Shown here piece after piece: positions 41,587-49,309 of a stretch of 64,000 nt of DNA. The DNA comes from Comamonas sp. GTDB lineage: Bacteria; Pseudomonadota; Gammaproteobacteria; Burkholderiales; Burkholderiaceae_C. Position 1 is the stretch's first letter; every line of letters begins with the position of its first letter. The stretch covers positions 1 to 64,000 of the forward strand of contig JAITLR010000021.1 of NCBI GenBank assembly GCA_031277805.1, read 5' to 3'. Below the pieces are notes generated by a model. The model was not told the DNA's origin. It did not search any database and saw only the letters and a list, made by a program, of their open reading frames with translations. Both the position numbers and the translations under genes were made by a program.

Positions 41587-42711
41587 ATGCCGTCGCGCAG
41601 GCAAAGTCTGCTGGCACTGATGACGGCAGGGCTGGGCATGGCCACTCTGGGCCTGCCACAGCCCGCTCTGGCCTTGCCCCTCAAGATGATGCAGTTCCCG
41701 CGCGACTTTGGCAGCCACCCTGATCTGCAGACGGAGTGGTGGTATATCACCGGCCAGTTGCAGGCCGGGAGCAGGCCCTGGGGATTTCAGCTGACGTTTT
41801 TTCGCTCGCGCGTTGGCGTGGCTCAATCCCTGCAATCGCCTCTGGCAGCGCGGCAGCTGATCTTTGCCCATGCCGCGCTCAGCGATGTGCAGGGCCAGAA
41901 GCTGCGCCACGACCAGCGCATGGCGCGCGCGGGCATGGGCCTGGCGGGAGCCAGCGAAGCCGATACCCATGTGTACATCAACGACTGGCTGCTGCAGCGC
42001 AAAGCGGTACCCGGCCAACCAGCCGACCAGGCCAGTCATTACCGCGCCCATCTGGCCGCCAGCGATTTCACGCTGGATCTTGACTTTGATAGCACCCAGC
42101 CCTTGTTGCTTCAGGGTTTGAACGGCCTTTCACATAAAGGCCCTGAGGATGAGCAAAGCAGCTATTACTACAGCCAGCCGCAGCTCAAGGTCAGCGGCTC
42201 GATTGTGGTGGACGGCAAGCGCCTGCCTGTGGAGGCCGGCGCGCACAACCGTGCCTGGCTGGACCACGAATGCAGCCAGTCCATCATGGACGCCAACGCG
42301 CAGGGCTGGGACTGGATAGGCATGAATCTCGATGATGGCAGCGCCCTCACTGCCTTTCATCTGCGCCGCAGGACAGGCGGTGCGCTATGGGCAGGAGGCT
42401 CGTTTCGCGCCCCTGGACAGAAAGCGCAAATCTTTGGCCCGGATCTCGTACGCTTCGAGCCGCTGCGCTACTGGGTCAGCCCCCATACCCAGACCCGCTA
42501 CCCCGTTGCCTGGCGCGTGCAAACGCCAGCAGGCCGTTATGAAGTCCATGCCTTGTTCGACAATCAGGAGCTGGACAGCCGCGCCAGCACTGGCGCCATT
42601 TACTGGGAAGGCCTGAGCGAGCTGCGCCGCATTGCCGCCGACGGCAGCAGCCAGCATGTGGGCAGCGGCTATCTGGAGATGACGGGCTATGCCGCAGCGA
42701 TGAAACTTTAG
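41587..42711 (+). CDS. AttH/CrtC-like (carotenoid 1,2-hydratase-fold) exported protein
   Basis: The 374-residue product has a twin-arginine signal (SRRQSLLALMTAGLGMATLGLPQPALA) and the two lipocalin-like barrels of the AttH/CrtC family: FPRDFGSHPDLQTEWWYITGQL, WGFQLTFFRSRVG, LIFAHAALSDVQG, GAHNRAWLDHECSQSIM, GWDWIGMNLDDGSALTAFHLR and SGYLEMTGY. The family includes hydroxyneurosporene synthase, but proteins next to FtsX-type ABC transporters are not known to act on carotenoids. It probably binds or modifies a lipid-like substrate of the adjacent transporter (inference). A strong terminator follows. Confidence 0.9.
   Translation: MPSRRQSLLALMTAGLGMATLGLPQPALALPLKMMQFPRDFGSHPDLQTEWWYITGQLQAGSRPWGFQLTFFRSRVGVAQSLQSPLAARQLIFAHAALSDVQGQKLRHDQRMARAGMGLAGASEADTHVYINDWLLQRKAVPGQPADQASHYRAHLAASDFTLDLDFDSTQPLLLQGLNGLSHKGPEDEQSSYYYSQPQLKVSGSIVVDGKRLPVEAGAHNRAWLDHECSQSIMDANAQGWDWIGMNLDDGSALTAFHLRRRTGGALWAGGSFRAPGQKAQIFGPDLVRFEPLRYWVSPHTQTRYPVAWRVQTPAGRYEVHALFDNQELDSRASTGAIYWEGLSELRRIAADGSSQHVGSGYLEMTGYAAAMKL
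42084..42136 (+). repeat. Short palindromic repeat-like element inside the AttH-like gene
   Basis: CTTTGATAGCACCCAGCCCT is followed by AGGGTTTGAACGGCCTTTCA, an approximate match to both arms of the TTGATAGCTGC-type element. It encodes part of DSTQPLLLQGLNGLSH in frame. Confidence 0.45.
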
Positions 42712-42739
42712 AACGTCGGCACGCTCCTGGAGAAAATGA

Positions 42740-42762
42740 AAAGGCCGCAAGCTGCGGCCTTT
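42740..42762. terminator. Bidirectional terminator between the AttH-like gene and livM
   Basis: A 10-bp stem pairs AAAGGCCGCA (42740-42749) with TGCGGCCTTT (42753-42762), with loop AGC. It lies between convergent operons. Confidence 0.88.
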
Positions 42763-42781
42763 GCGAATGCGACCAAGCGCC

Positions 42782-43774
42782 CTATTTCTTGCGCTGCAAC
42801 CAGGCGATCAGCTCGCCCATGATGCCCCTGCGGAACAGCAGCACACACAGCACAAAGATCAGGCCCGTGACGATGGTCACCGACTCGCCCAGGGTGTTGA
42901 ACCATTCCACGCCGGTAGTACGCGCCAGGAAGCTCCCCACATCACCGATCTTGTTTTCCAGGGCCACCACCACGGCGGAGCCGACAATGGGGCCGGACAA
43001 GGTGCCCAGGCCGCCCATCAGCGTCATCAGAATCACATGGCCCGAAGTGGTCCAGTGCACATCGGACAGTGTGGCAAAACCCAGCACCACGGTTTTGAGC
43101 GAACCGGCCAGGCCCGTGAGCGCGGCCGAGATCACAAAGGCCAGCAGCTTGAAGCGGGCAACGTCGTAGCCCAGAGAAATGGCCCGCGGCTCGTTCTCCT
43201 TGATGGCCTTGAGCACCTGCCCGAAAGGCGAATGGATGGTGCGCACGATGAGCAGGAAGGCCAGCACCACAATGACCAGCGCCACGTAGTACATGGTCAG
43301 GTCGCTGCTCAGATCCAGCACACCGAACAGCTTGCCGCGCGACACGCCCTGCAGCCCGTCCTCGCCACCGGTGAACTTGGCCTGCAGCGCCACAAAGAAC
43401 AGCATCTGCGCCAGCGCCAGCGTGATCATGGAGAAATAAATGCCCTGGCGGCGAATGGCCAGCCAGCCAAAGATCAGGCCCAGCAGAGCGCCGATCAGCG
43501 TGCCCAGCAGCATGCTGACCTCTGGAGTGAAGCCCCAGGCCTTGATGCTGTAGCCCGCCACATAGGCCGCCCCCCCCAGAAAAGCGGCATGGCCGAAAGA
43601 CAGCAGCCCGGTATAGCCCAGCAGCAGATTGAAAGCCGAAGCAAACAGTGCAAAGCACATGAGCTTCATCACGAACACAGGGTAGGCGCCCAGAAATGGC
43701 GCAGCGATCAACCCCAGCAACAGCAGGCCGTAGCCCACCGGGGTGATGCGTTGAACAAGCGTCTTGGATTTCAT
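42782..43774 (-). CDS. livM: Branched-chain amino acid-type ABC permease (LivM family)
   Basis: The 330-residue inner-membrane protein has eight to ten membrane segments and the LivM landmarks AFNLLLGYTGLLSFGHAAFLGGAAYVAGY, AIRRQGIYFSMITLALAQM, the EAA-like cytoplasmic loop AIKENEPRAISLGYDVARFKLLAFVISAALTGLAGSL and a late MGGLGTLSGPIVGSAV. It is the last gene of a minus-strand cluster ordered livG, livF, binding protein, livH, livM; 13 bases separate it from livH. The symbol denotes the family; the substrate may not be a branched-chain amino acid. Confidence 0.92.
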   Translation of the reverse strand: MKSKTLVQRITPVGYGLLLLGLIAAPFLGAYPVFVMKLMCFALFASAFNLLLGYTGLLSFGHAAFLGGAAYVAGYSIKAWGFTPEVSMLLGTLIGALLGLIFGWLAIRRQGIYFSMITLALAQMLFFVALQAKFTGGEDGLQGVSRGKLFGVLDLSSDLTMYYVALVIVVLAFLLIVRTIHSPFGQVLKAIKENEPRAISLGYDVARFKLLAFVISAALTGLAGSLKTVVLGFATLSDVHWTTSGHVILMTLMGGLGTLSGPIVGSAVVVALENKIGDVGSFLARTTGVEWFNTLGESVTIVTGLIFVLCVLLFRRGIMGELIAWLQRKK

Positions 43775-43787
43775 GTTGTGCGCCCTC

Positions 43788-44672
43788 TTATTTTTCTTTA
43801 CCGAACAGGCCAGCGGGGCGAATCAGCAAAACAATGACCATGATGAAGAAAACGACTGTGGACGACGCTTCGGGCCAGAAAACCTTGGTCAGCCCTTCGA
43901 TCACGCCCAGTGCCAGACCGGTGATGATGGAGCCCATGATGGAGCCCATGCCACCGATCACCACCACGGCAAACACCACGATGATGAGGTTCTGTCCCAT
44001 CAGCGGTGTGACCTGGTAGACGGGTGCGGCCAGCACGCCTGCAAAGGCAGCCAGCGCCGCGCCAAAGGCATAGGTCAGGGTGATCATGACCGGCACATTG
44101 ACACCGAAGGCCTCCACCAGGCGCGGGTTCTCGGTGCCGGCGCGCAGATAGGCGCCGAGGCGGGTCTTTTCGATCACGAACCAGGTCGCCACGCAGACGA
44201 CGATGGAAGCCAGCACCACCCAGGCGCGGTAATTGGGCAGGATCATGAAACCCAGATTGGTCGCGCCCTCCAGCAACTCGGGCGTGTCATAGCCCAGGCC
44301 AGAGACACCGTAGATGGAGCGGAACACGCCTTCGATCAGCAGCGACAGCCCCAGCGTCAGCAACAGGCCATAGAGATGATCGAGCTTGTAGATCCAGCGC
44401 AGCAAAAAGCGCTCTATCAGCACACCCAGCACACCTACCAGCAGCGGTGACAGTATCAACATCACCCAATAGTTGATCTCGAAATAGCTCATGGCCATCC
44501 AGGTGACCATGGCCCCCAGCATGAACAGTGCGCCGTGCGCAAAGTTGATGACGTTGAGCAAGCCGAAGATCACAGCCAGTCCCAGACTCAAAATGGCATA
44601 GAACGAACCGTTGACCAACCCCAGAAGGAGCTGGCTCAGCAAGGCGGGCATTGAGACACCGAAGATTTCCAT
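43788..44672 (-). CDS. livH: Branched-chain amino acid-type ABC permease (LivH family)
   Basis: The 294-residue product shows LivH features: LLLGLVNGSFYAILSLGLAVIFGLLNVINFAHGALFMLGAM at the start, a long cytoplasmic loop (FVIEKTRLGAYLRAGTENPRLVEAFGVNVP, the EAA-like motif) and a C-terminal VVFAVVVIGGMGSIMGSIITGLALGVIEGLT. It forms the membrane channel together with LivM. The gap to the upstream binding-protein gene is 51 bases. ATG 44672 (MEIFGVSMPALLSQLLLG) is supported by the following first membrane segment. Confidence 0.92.
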   Translation of the reverse strand: MEIFGVSMPALLSQLLLGLVNGSFYAILSLGLAVIFGLLNVINFAHGALFMLGAMVTWMAMSYFEINYWVMLILSPLLVGVLGVLIERFLLRWIYKLDHLYGLLLTLGLSLLIEGVFRSIYGVSGLGYDTPELLEGATNLGFMILPNYRAWVVLASIVVCVATWFVIEKTRLGAYLRAGTENPRLVEAFGVNVPVMITLTYAFGAALAAFAGVLAAPVYQVTPLMGQNLIIVVFAVVVIGGMGSIMGSIITGLALGVIEGLTKVFWPEASSTVVFFIMVIVLLIRPAGLFGKEK

Positions 44673-44723
44673 GAGAGATACGCTGGTAAGTGTGGGGTGT
44701 GCTTCAGAGCAAGCGCGGGGCGC

Positions 44724-45920
44724 TTACTTCCAGAGCGCGCACTTGGACTCGGCCTTGGTGGTCCAGACCGTGTCTGCCGGCAGGGTCTGCAGCACCTTCA
44801 GATAGTCCCAGGGCTTCTTGGACTCGCTGGGCTTCTTGGCCTCGACCAGGTACATGTCGTGGGCATAAGTGCCATCCGGGCGGATGCTTCCCTTGGCGTA
44901 GAAGTCGCTGATGGGCGTGCTCTTGAGATAGGCCATGACCTTGTCGGCGTTGGTGGTCTTGACCGCCTCGACCGCCTTCAGATAAGTCATCACCGCCGAG
45001 TAGTTGCCGGCCTGCACATCGGTGGGCATGCGCTTGGTCTTGGCAAAGAACTTGTTCGCGAACTTGCGCGACTCATCGTTCATGTCCCAGTACCAGCTGG
45101 TGGTGTGCAGCAGGCCTTCGGTGTTCTTCAGGCCCAGGCTGTGGATGTCGGTCAGGAAGACCAGCAGGCCCGCAACCTTCATGGTCTTGGTGATGCCGAA
45201 TTCCTTGGCCGCCTTGATGGCGTTGATGGTGTCGCCGCCCGCGTTGGCCAGGCCCAGGATATGAGCCTTGGAGTTCTGCGCCTGCAGCAGGAACGACGAG
45301 AAATCGGAGGCATTGAGCGGGTGTTTGACCGAACCCACCACCTTGCCGCCCTTGGCCTGGATGACCTTGGTGGTATCACTCTCCAGCGCCTGGCCGAAGG
45401 CATAGTCGGCGGTCAGGAAGAACCAGTCCTTGCCGCCGCGATCCACCACGGCACCGCCCGTGCCCTTGGCCAGCGCCACGGTGTCGTACACATAGTGCAC
45501 GGTGTAGGGGTTGCACTGCTCATTGGTCAGGGCCGAGGAGCCCGCGCCATTGTTGAAGTGCACGCGCTTTTTCTCATTGGCCACCTGGGAAACTGCCAGA
45601 GCCGTACCCGAGTTGGTGCCGCTGAAGACCAGCGAGATGTTCTGCGTATCGATCCACTCACGCATCTTGGAGGCTGCAATGTCCGCCTTGTTCTGGTGGT
45701 CTGCACTCATGAACTCGATGGGCTGGCCCAACGCCTTGCCACCGAAATCCTCGATGGCCATCTGCATGGCGATGGCACCATTCTTGCCATCCACATCGGC
45801 GTAGAGACTGGACATGTCGGTCACAAAACCGATCTTCACTTTTTCCTGAGCTTGGGCCAGCGGGCTGGTCAGCCCTGCCACTGCCAACATGCACGAGAGA
45901 ACACTCAGTTTTGCTTTCAT
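44724..45920 (-). CDS. Periplasmic binding protein of a Liv-type ABC transporter
   Basis: The 398-residue product has a signal peptide (MKAKLSVLSCMLAVAGLTSPLAQA, cleavage before QEKVKIGF) and the Peripla_BP_6 pattern: VKIGFVTDMSSLYADVDGKNGAIAMQMAIEDFGG, DIAASKMREWIDTQNISLVFSG, WFFLTADYAFGQALESDTTKVIQAKGGKVVGSV and ILGLANAGGDTINAIKAAKEFG. It binds the transported ligand and delivers it to LivHM. The ligand could be an amino acid, amide or aromatic acid. The Shine-Dalgarno AGGAG sits six bases before ATG 45920; the longer ORF to 46061 overlaps livF and lacks a signal peptide. Confidence 0.92.
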   Translation of the reverse strand: MKAKLSVLSCMLAVAGLTSPLAQAQEKVKIGFVTDMSSLYADVDGKNGAIAMQMAIEDFGGKALGQPIEFMSADHQNKADIAASKMREWIDTQNISLVFSGTNSGTALAVSQVANEKKRVHFNNGAGSSALTNEQCNPYTVHYVYDTVALAKGTGGAVVDRGGKDWFFLTADYAFGQALESDTTKVIQAKGGKVVGSVKHPLNASDFSSFLLQAQNSKAHILGLANAGGDTINAIKAAKEFGITKTMKVAGLLVFLTDIHSLGLKNTEGLLHTTSWYWDMNDESRKFANKFFAKTKRMPTDVQAGNYSAVMTYLKAVEAVKTTNADKVMAYLKSTPISDFYAKGSIRPDGTYAHDMYLVEAKKPSESKKPWDYLKVLQTLPADTVWTTKAESKCALWK

Positions 45921-45987
45921 CACGGTCTCCTGGTTAAGTCTTCTGGGAACAATTCGGGAACAAGAAAGGAAGCGGTGGCCAGCAGCG

Positions 45988-46707
45988 CTAGACCCCCAGC
46001 AGGGCATTGAGGACGGACATTTTTTCGTCCAGTTCGGAAGCGCCGAAGCGCAGCGCGACATGGCCGTGCTCTACCACATAAAAGCGGTCGGCCAGCGGCG
46101 CGGCAAAGCGGAAGTTCTGCTCCACCATGACCACGGTGTAGCCCTTCTCGCGCAGCGTCGTGATCATGCGGGCCAGCGCCTGGACAATGACGGGGGCCAG
46201 ACCTTCGGAAATTTCATCCAGCAGCAGCAGGCGAGCCCCTGTACGCAGAATGCGGGCCACGGCCAGCATCTGCTGCTCTCCACCAGACAGGCGCGTACCC
46301 TGGCTGTTGCGGCGCTCGTAGAGATTGGGGAACATCTGGTAGATCTCGTCCACGCTCATGCCTGGCTGTCCGGTCTTGAGCGGCGGCGGCAGCAGCAGGT
46401 TCTCCTCGCAGGACAGGCTGGAGAAGATGCCGCGCTCTTCGGGGCAGTAACCCACGCCCAGATGTGCAATCTTGTGGGTTGGCATGTGGATGGTTTCCAC
46501 GCCATTGATCTTGATCGAGCCTTTGCGCGAGCCCGTCAATCCCATGATGGCGCGCAAGGTGGAGGTGCGTCCTGCGCCATTGCGGCCCAGCAGCGTCACC
46601 ACCTCGCCCGTATGCACCACCAGATCCATGCCGTGCAACACATGCGATTCGCCATACCAGGCGTTCAGACCCGAAATTTCCAGCGCTGGAGTACTTGTCT
46701 TATTCAT
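45988..46707 (-). CDS. livF: ABC ATPase of LivF family with variant Walker A
   Basis: The 239-residue product has the LivF layout: Walker A region LLGRNGAGRTSTLRAIMGL (residues 39-57), Q-loop GVGYCPEERGIFSSLSCEENLL, signature LSGGEQQMLAVARIL, Walker B LLLLDEISEGLAP and H-loop VVMVEQNFRFA. The invariant Walker A lysine is arginine (Arg47, codon CGC), which would normally impair ATP hydrolysis; the partner LivG keeps lysine. ATG 46707 is preferred over the GTG at 46716. The gap to livG is 123 bases and filled by a foldable repeat. Confidence 0.9.
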   Translation of the reverse strand: MNKTSTPALEISGLNAWYGESHVLHGMDLVVHTGEVVTLLGRNGAGRTSTLRAIMGLTGSRKGSIKINGVETIHMPTHKIAHLGVGYCPEERGIFSSLSCEENLLLPPPLKTGQPGMSVDEIYQMFPNLYERRNSQGTRLSGGEQQMLAVARILRTGARLLLLDEISEGLAPVIVQALARMITTLREKGYTVVMVEQNFRFAAPLADRFYVVEHGHVALRFGASELDEKMSVLNALLGV

Positions 46708-46737
46708 TCGTATCACTCAAATCACGCACGAAACCAT

Positions 46738-46825
46738 CAAAGAGGCAGCGAGGAAGGGGCGCCCCGCACCGAAGCTGCCGTCCCCCTCTGGGGGAAGCCG
46801 CAAAGCGGCACAGGGGGTACCTGTT
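46738..46825. repeat. Comamonadaceae-type foldable repeat between livG and livF
   Basis: The region contains GCCGC-AAA-GCGGC (46797-46809), CCCCCT (46782-46787) able to pair with AGGGGG (46812-46817), and a competing CCCCC/GGGGG pairing (46782-46794). It resembles a repeat I recall as frequent between genes in Comamonadaceae. It lies inside the predicted liv operon. Confidence 0.55.
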
Positions 46826-46830
46826 GACCA

Positions 46831-47601
46831 TCAATGCGCCCCCTGAAGCTGCCCATCCGTAGTCCCCATATAGGCTTCCATGACCTGTGGATTTCTGGAT
46901 ACCTCTTCGTAACGGCCTTCTGCCAGCACGGCACCGCGCTGCAGCACGGTGATGCGATCGGCGATGGTGGAAATCACCTTCATGTTGTGCTCCACCATCA
47001 AGATGGTGCGACCAGCCGAGACTTTCTTGATGAGCTGGGTGACACGGTCCACGTCTTCATGTCCCATGCCCTGCGTGGGCTCGTCCAGCAGCATCAGCTC
47101 GGGCTCCATGGCCAGCGTGGTGGCGATCTCCAGTGCACGCTTGCGGCCATAGGGCAGATTCACGGTCAGCTCGTCGGCCAGATCTTGCAATCCGACTTCG
47201 GTCAGCAACTCCATGGCCCGGTCATTGAGCTGATCAAGTGTTTTCTCGCTGGTCCAGAACTGATACGCCGTGCCCAGCTTGCGCTGCAGGCCGATGCGCA
47301 CGTTCTCCAGCAGGGTGCTATGAGGAAACACTGCCGATATCTGAAACGAGCGAATCACGCCGCGGCGCGCAATCTGCGCAGGCGGCTCACGCGTGATATC
47401 CGCACCATTGAAACGGATGGACCCCGAACTGGGCTCAAGGAATTTGGTCAGCAGATTGAAACAGGTGGTTTTACCTGCGCCATTCGGCCCGATCAAGGCA
47501 TGAATGGATCCACGTTGAACGGCCAGATCCACCTTGCTGACGGCGGTAAAGCCTTTGAACTCTTTGGTGAGTTGCTTGGTTTCGAGAATAAGGTCGCTCA
47601 T
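46831..47601 (-). CDS. livG: ABC ATPase of LivG family
   Basis: The 256-residue product has Walker A ALIGPNGAGKTTCFNLL, Q-loop IRSFQISAVFPHSTLLENVRIGL, the LivG-type signature LPYGRKRALEIATTLAMEP in place of LSGGQ, Walker B LMLLDEPTQGMGHEDVDRV and H-loop ILMVEHNMKVI. It is the first gene of the minus-strand cluster, so the operon promoter should lie in the long gap to its right. ATG 47601 (MSDLILETKQLTKEFKGF) gives the family start; the frame is open eleven codons further. Confidence 0.94.
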   Translation of the reverse strand: MSDLILETKQLTKEFKGFTAVSKVDLAVQRGSIHALIGPNGAGKTTCFNLLTKFLEPSSGSIRFNGADITREPPAQIARRGVIRSFQISAVFPHSTLLENVRIGLQRKLGTAYQFWTSEKTLDQLNDRAMELLTEVGLQDLADELTVNLPYGRKRALEIATTLAMEPELMLLDEPTQGMGHEDVDRVTQLIKKVSAGRTILMVEHNMKVISTIADRITVLQRGAVLAEGRYEEVSRNPQVMEAYMGTTDGQLQGAH

Positions 47602-47778
47602 GCGCTGGCCATCGATCCTGAATGCTGCAAACAAAGATAGAGCGCCATATTCCGTGCGCCCCTTGCGTGTCTGGCATCTTGAGCTGTCGTACTGCGATAC
47701 CGCAGCGGGAAACTCCTAGGAGCGAGGCTCCCCAAGGCTTAGGCTTTCCCTAGCTCATCAATAAGACCGAAAGGAAAA

Positions 47779-47934
47779 ATGAGAGTGATCACAAACTCCA
47801 ACCATTCAAGCCAGGCTTTCCGGAATGAATCGAATGACTACAGAAAGCAATCCTGGAGTTCTGCAGAGAAATATCAAAAATCTTTTACTGACAGCAAGTT
47901 AGAGCTATATGCATTGGCAGGCAACCAGTCATAG
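47779..47934 (+). CDS. Candidate 51-residue small protein
   Basis: A short ORF runs from ATG 47779 to TAG 47934, with a good Shine-Dalgarno-like AAAGG five bases upstream. The predicted peptide is polar and rich in Ser, Asn, Gln and Lys (for example RNESNDYRKQSWSSAEKYQK), with no membrane segment or recognisable family. Its low-GC codon use differs from neighbours and matches the surrounding AT-richer gap, so it may be chance. It diverges from livG. Confidence 0.25.
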   Translation: MRVITNSNHSSQAFRNESNDYRKQSWSSAEKYQKSFTDSKLELYALAGNQS

Positions 47935-48089
47935 AACATGGTCTGGCAGCGGCTCCTACACAGCAGCCCTGATGCCGTAAACCCTGAGACCAGCAATTCC
48001 CATCGGAGTAACTTGGTTACTAGCCTCGAACAGCCAAATATGCTTGTCATTTGTCGCCCTGCAAAGTCAATAACGACAAAGAACAGGTG

Positions 48090-48129
48090 TTGATTGCTAT
48101 CAAATTGAAAGCTTCATCCGCTATTTAAT
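48090..48129 (+). promoter_or_regulatory. FNR-type palindrome with a -10-like hexamer
   Basis: TTGAT-TGCT-ATCAA (48090-48103) is a perfect FNR/ANR-type palindrome. A -10-like TTTAAT (48124-48129) lies so that a start at about 48136-48138 would put the box centre at -40 to -42, the class II activator position. The first gene downstream is the lipoprotein at 48334. A caveat is that GATTGCTATCAAATTGAAAG also resembles a variant of the short repeat family. Confidence 0.4.
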
Positions 48130-48333
48130 TCACGACTTCAGGATGATTTCATTCTGAATTTAGCGTCTGGCAGCCGAAATGCGCTATCAATACTTTTAGT
48201 TTGAAAAAGCCGGCCATTTTTCGCAGAGGCAATTCAAAATGCGGCAGACGGGCATCCATCTCATGGATAGCGACATGAGCGTGCCATCCCGTCCATGACT
48301 TTGCATTGCTGCTCAATCACAAGGAGAGATCTC

Positions 48334-48717
48334 ATGATTCGCATCGCATCCCTGACGATTCTTTCCGCCACTTTGCTGGCGGCCTGCTCGACCGGTTCTG
48401 TCGCACCGGGCAATTCACCTGCGACAACATTGAACGGTGTGCTGGTGGGTCCCACTCAGATGACGCTTTACGTCTTTGATAAAGATGCGGCTGGAAAAAG
48501 TGTCTGCAATGGTGGCTGTGCTGCCAATTGGCCACCGCTGATGGCTCCGGCAAATGCGGCAGCCATAGGAGACTGGAGCGTGGTGACACGCGACGACGGC
48601 AGCAAACAATGGGCCTACAAAGGCCGCCCCCTCTATCACTGGACCAAGGATGCCAAGCCCGGTGACAAGACGGGCGATGGTTTCCTCAACAACAGCTGGC
48701 ATGTCGCCAAGCCTTGA
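48334..48717 (+). CDS. Small secreted lipoprotein with COG4315-type repeats
   Basis: The 127-residue product has a lipobox LLAAC (Cys18) and two copies of a secreted repeat: MTLYVFDKDAAGKSVCNGGCAANWPPLMAP, with the C-x3-C-x3-W pattern, and a second half WAYKGRPLYHWTKDAKPGDKTGDGF. Proteins of this type (COG4315) are periplasmic or surface lipoproteins of unknown function, and the repeat recalls haem- or metal-related folds, though no ligand is proven. A strong Shine-Dalgarno (AAGGAG) precedes ATG 48334. Confidence 0.88.
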   Translation: MIRIASLTILSATLLAACSTGSVAPGNSPATTLNGVLVGPTQMTLYVFDKDAAGKSVCNGGCAANWPPLMAPANAAAIGDWSVVTRDDGSKQWAYKGRPLYHWTKDAKPGDKTGDGFLNNSWHVAKP

Positions 48718-48729
48718 GCGAGCAAACTA

Positions 48730-48750
48730 CCTGCCATGACTCATGGCAGG
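48730..48750. terminator. Palindrome between the lipoprotein and DUF1178 genes
   Basis: CCTGCCATGA (48730-48739) and TCATGGCAGG (48741-48750) form a near-perfect palindrome between convergent genes. There is no T-tract, so intrinsic termination is uncertain. Confidence 0.5.
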
Positions 48751-48800
48751 GATATCAGTGCAAATGCAGGGCATGCGCCCGAACTGACTGAGCTTAACCC

Positions 48801-49301
48801 TTACTGCAGACTGCCGCCTTCACCGCCGGCGGATTCAGGCAGGGCCAGGGGCAAAACGGCTATGCCCTCTTCCAGCAGCTCCATGGCCTCCTTGGGGCTG
48901 GTCTGGCCCCGAATCGCACGCTCCTCGGATTCACCGTAGTGAATGCGGCGTGCTTCCTCGGCAAATGTCTTGCCCACGTCTTCGGTATTTTCGGCCACCT
49001 TGCGTGACCACTGCATCCAGGCCGCCTGCATGGACTGCAGATGCTCTCGTGCCTGTGCGCTGATTTCCGGTGGAATCACCGGAGCAGCAGCTGCTGCTTG
49101 GACCGACTGCACCTCTGGTGCCTTGGGTGGCTGCGCGCCCAGATTGAGCCTGGGGGCACTCAGCCGTTTGGTGATCTCACTGGCACCGCACATGGGGCAC
49201 TGCACCAGTTGCCGCTGGCGCTGGCTTTGAAAATCATCCTCCGAAGCAAACCAGCCTTCGAAGACATGACCAGCCGGGCAATGAAGATCCAGCACTTTCA
49301 T
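48801..49301 (-). CDS. DUF1178 family protein
   Basis: The product (166 residues from ATG 49301) starts with a zinc-ribbon-like domain: DLHCPAGHVFEGWFASEDDFQSQ and VQCPMCGASEITKRLSAPRLN, giving one C-x3-H and one C-x2-C motif. It then has an Ala/Pro-rich linker and the helical tail VAENTEDVGKTFAEEARRIHYGESEERAIRGQTSPKEAMELLEEG typical of DUF1178. The function is unknown. It sits eight bases after the DUF2818 gene and is the last gene of the stretch following nuoN. The longer ORF to 49400 overlaps DUF2818 and is unlikely. Confidence 0.92.
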   Translation of the reverse strand: MKVLDLHCPAGHVFEGWFASEDDFQSQRQRQLVQCPMCGASEITKRLSAPRLNLGAQPPKAPEVQSVQAAAAAPVIPPEISAQAREHLQSMQAAWMQWSRKVAENTEDVGKTFAEEARRIHYGESEERAIRGQTSPKEAMELLEEGIAVLPLALPESAGGEGGSLQ

Positions 49302-49309
49302 GGCAACCG

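Larger units (their letters stand above)
47602..48333. other. Long AT-richer intergenic region between livG and the small lipoprotein gene
   Basis: This 732-base gap has lower GC than its surroundings. It should contain the livG operon promoter on the minus strand and the lipoprotein promoter on the plus strand. Apart from the 51-residue ORF and the FNR-type palindrome at 48090 I see no gene, RNA or repeat I can name. A small inverted pair AGTTTCCCGC-like flank near 47700 is not convincing. Confidence 0.4.
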
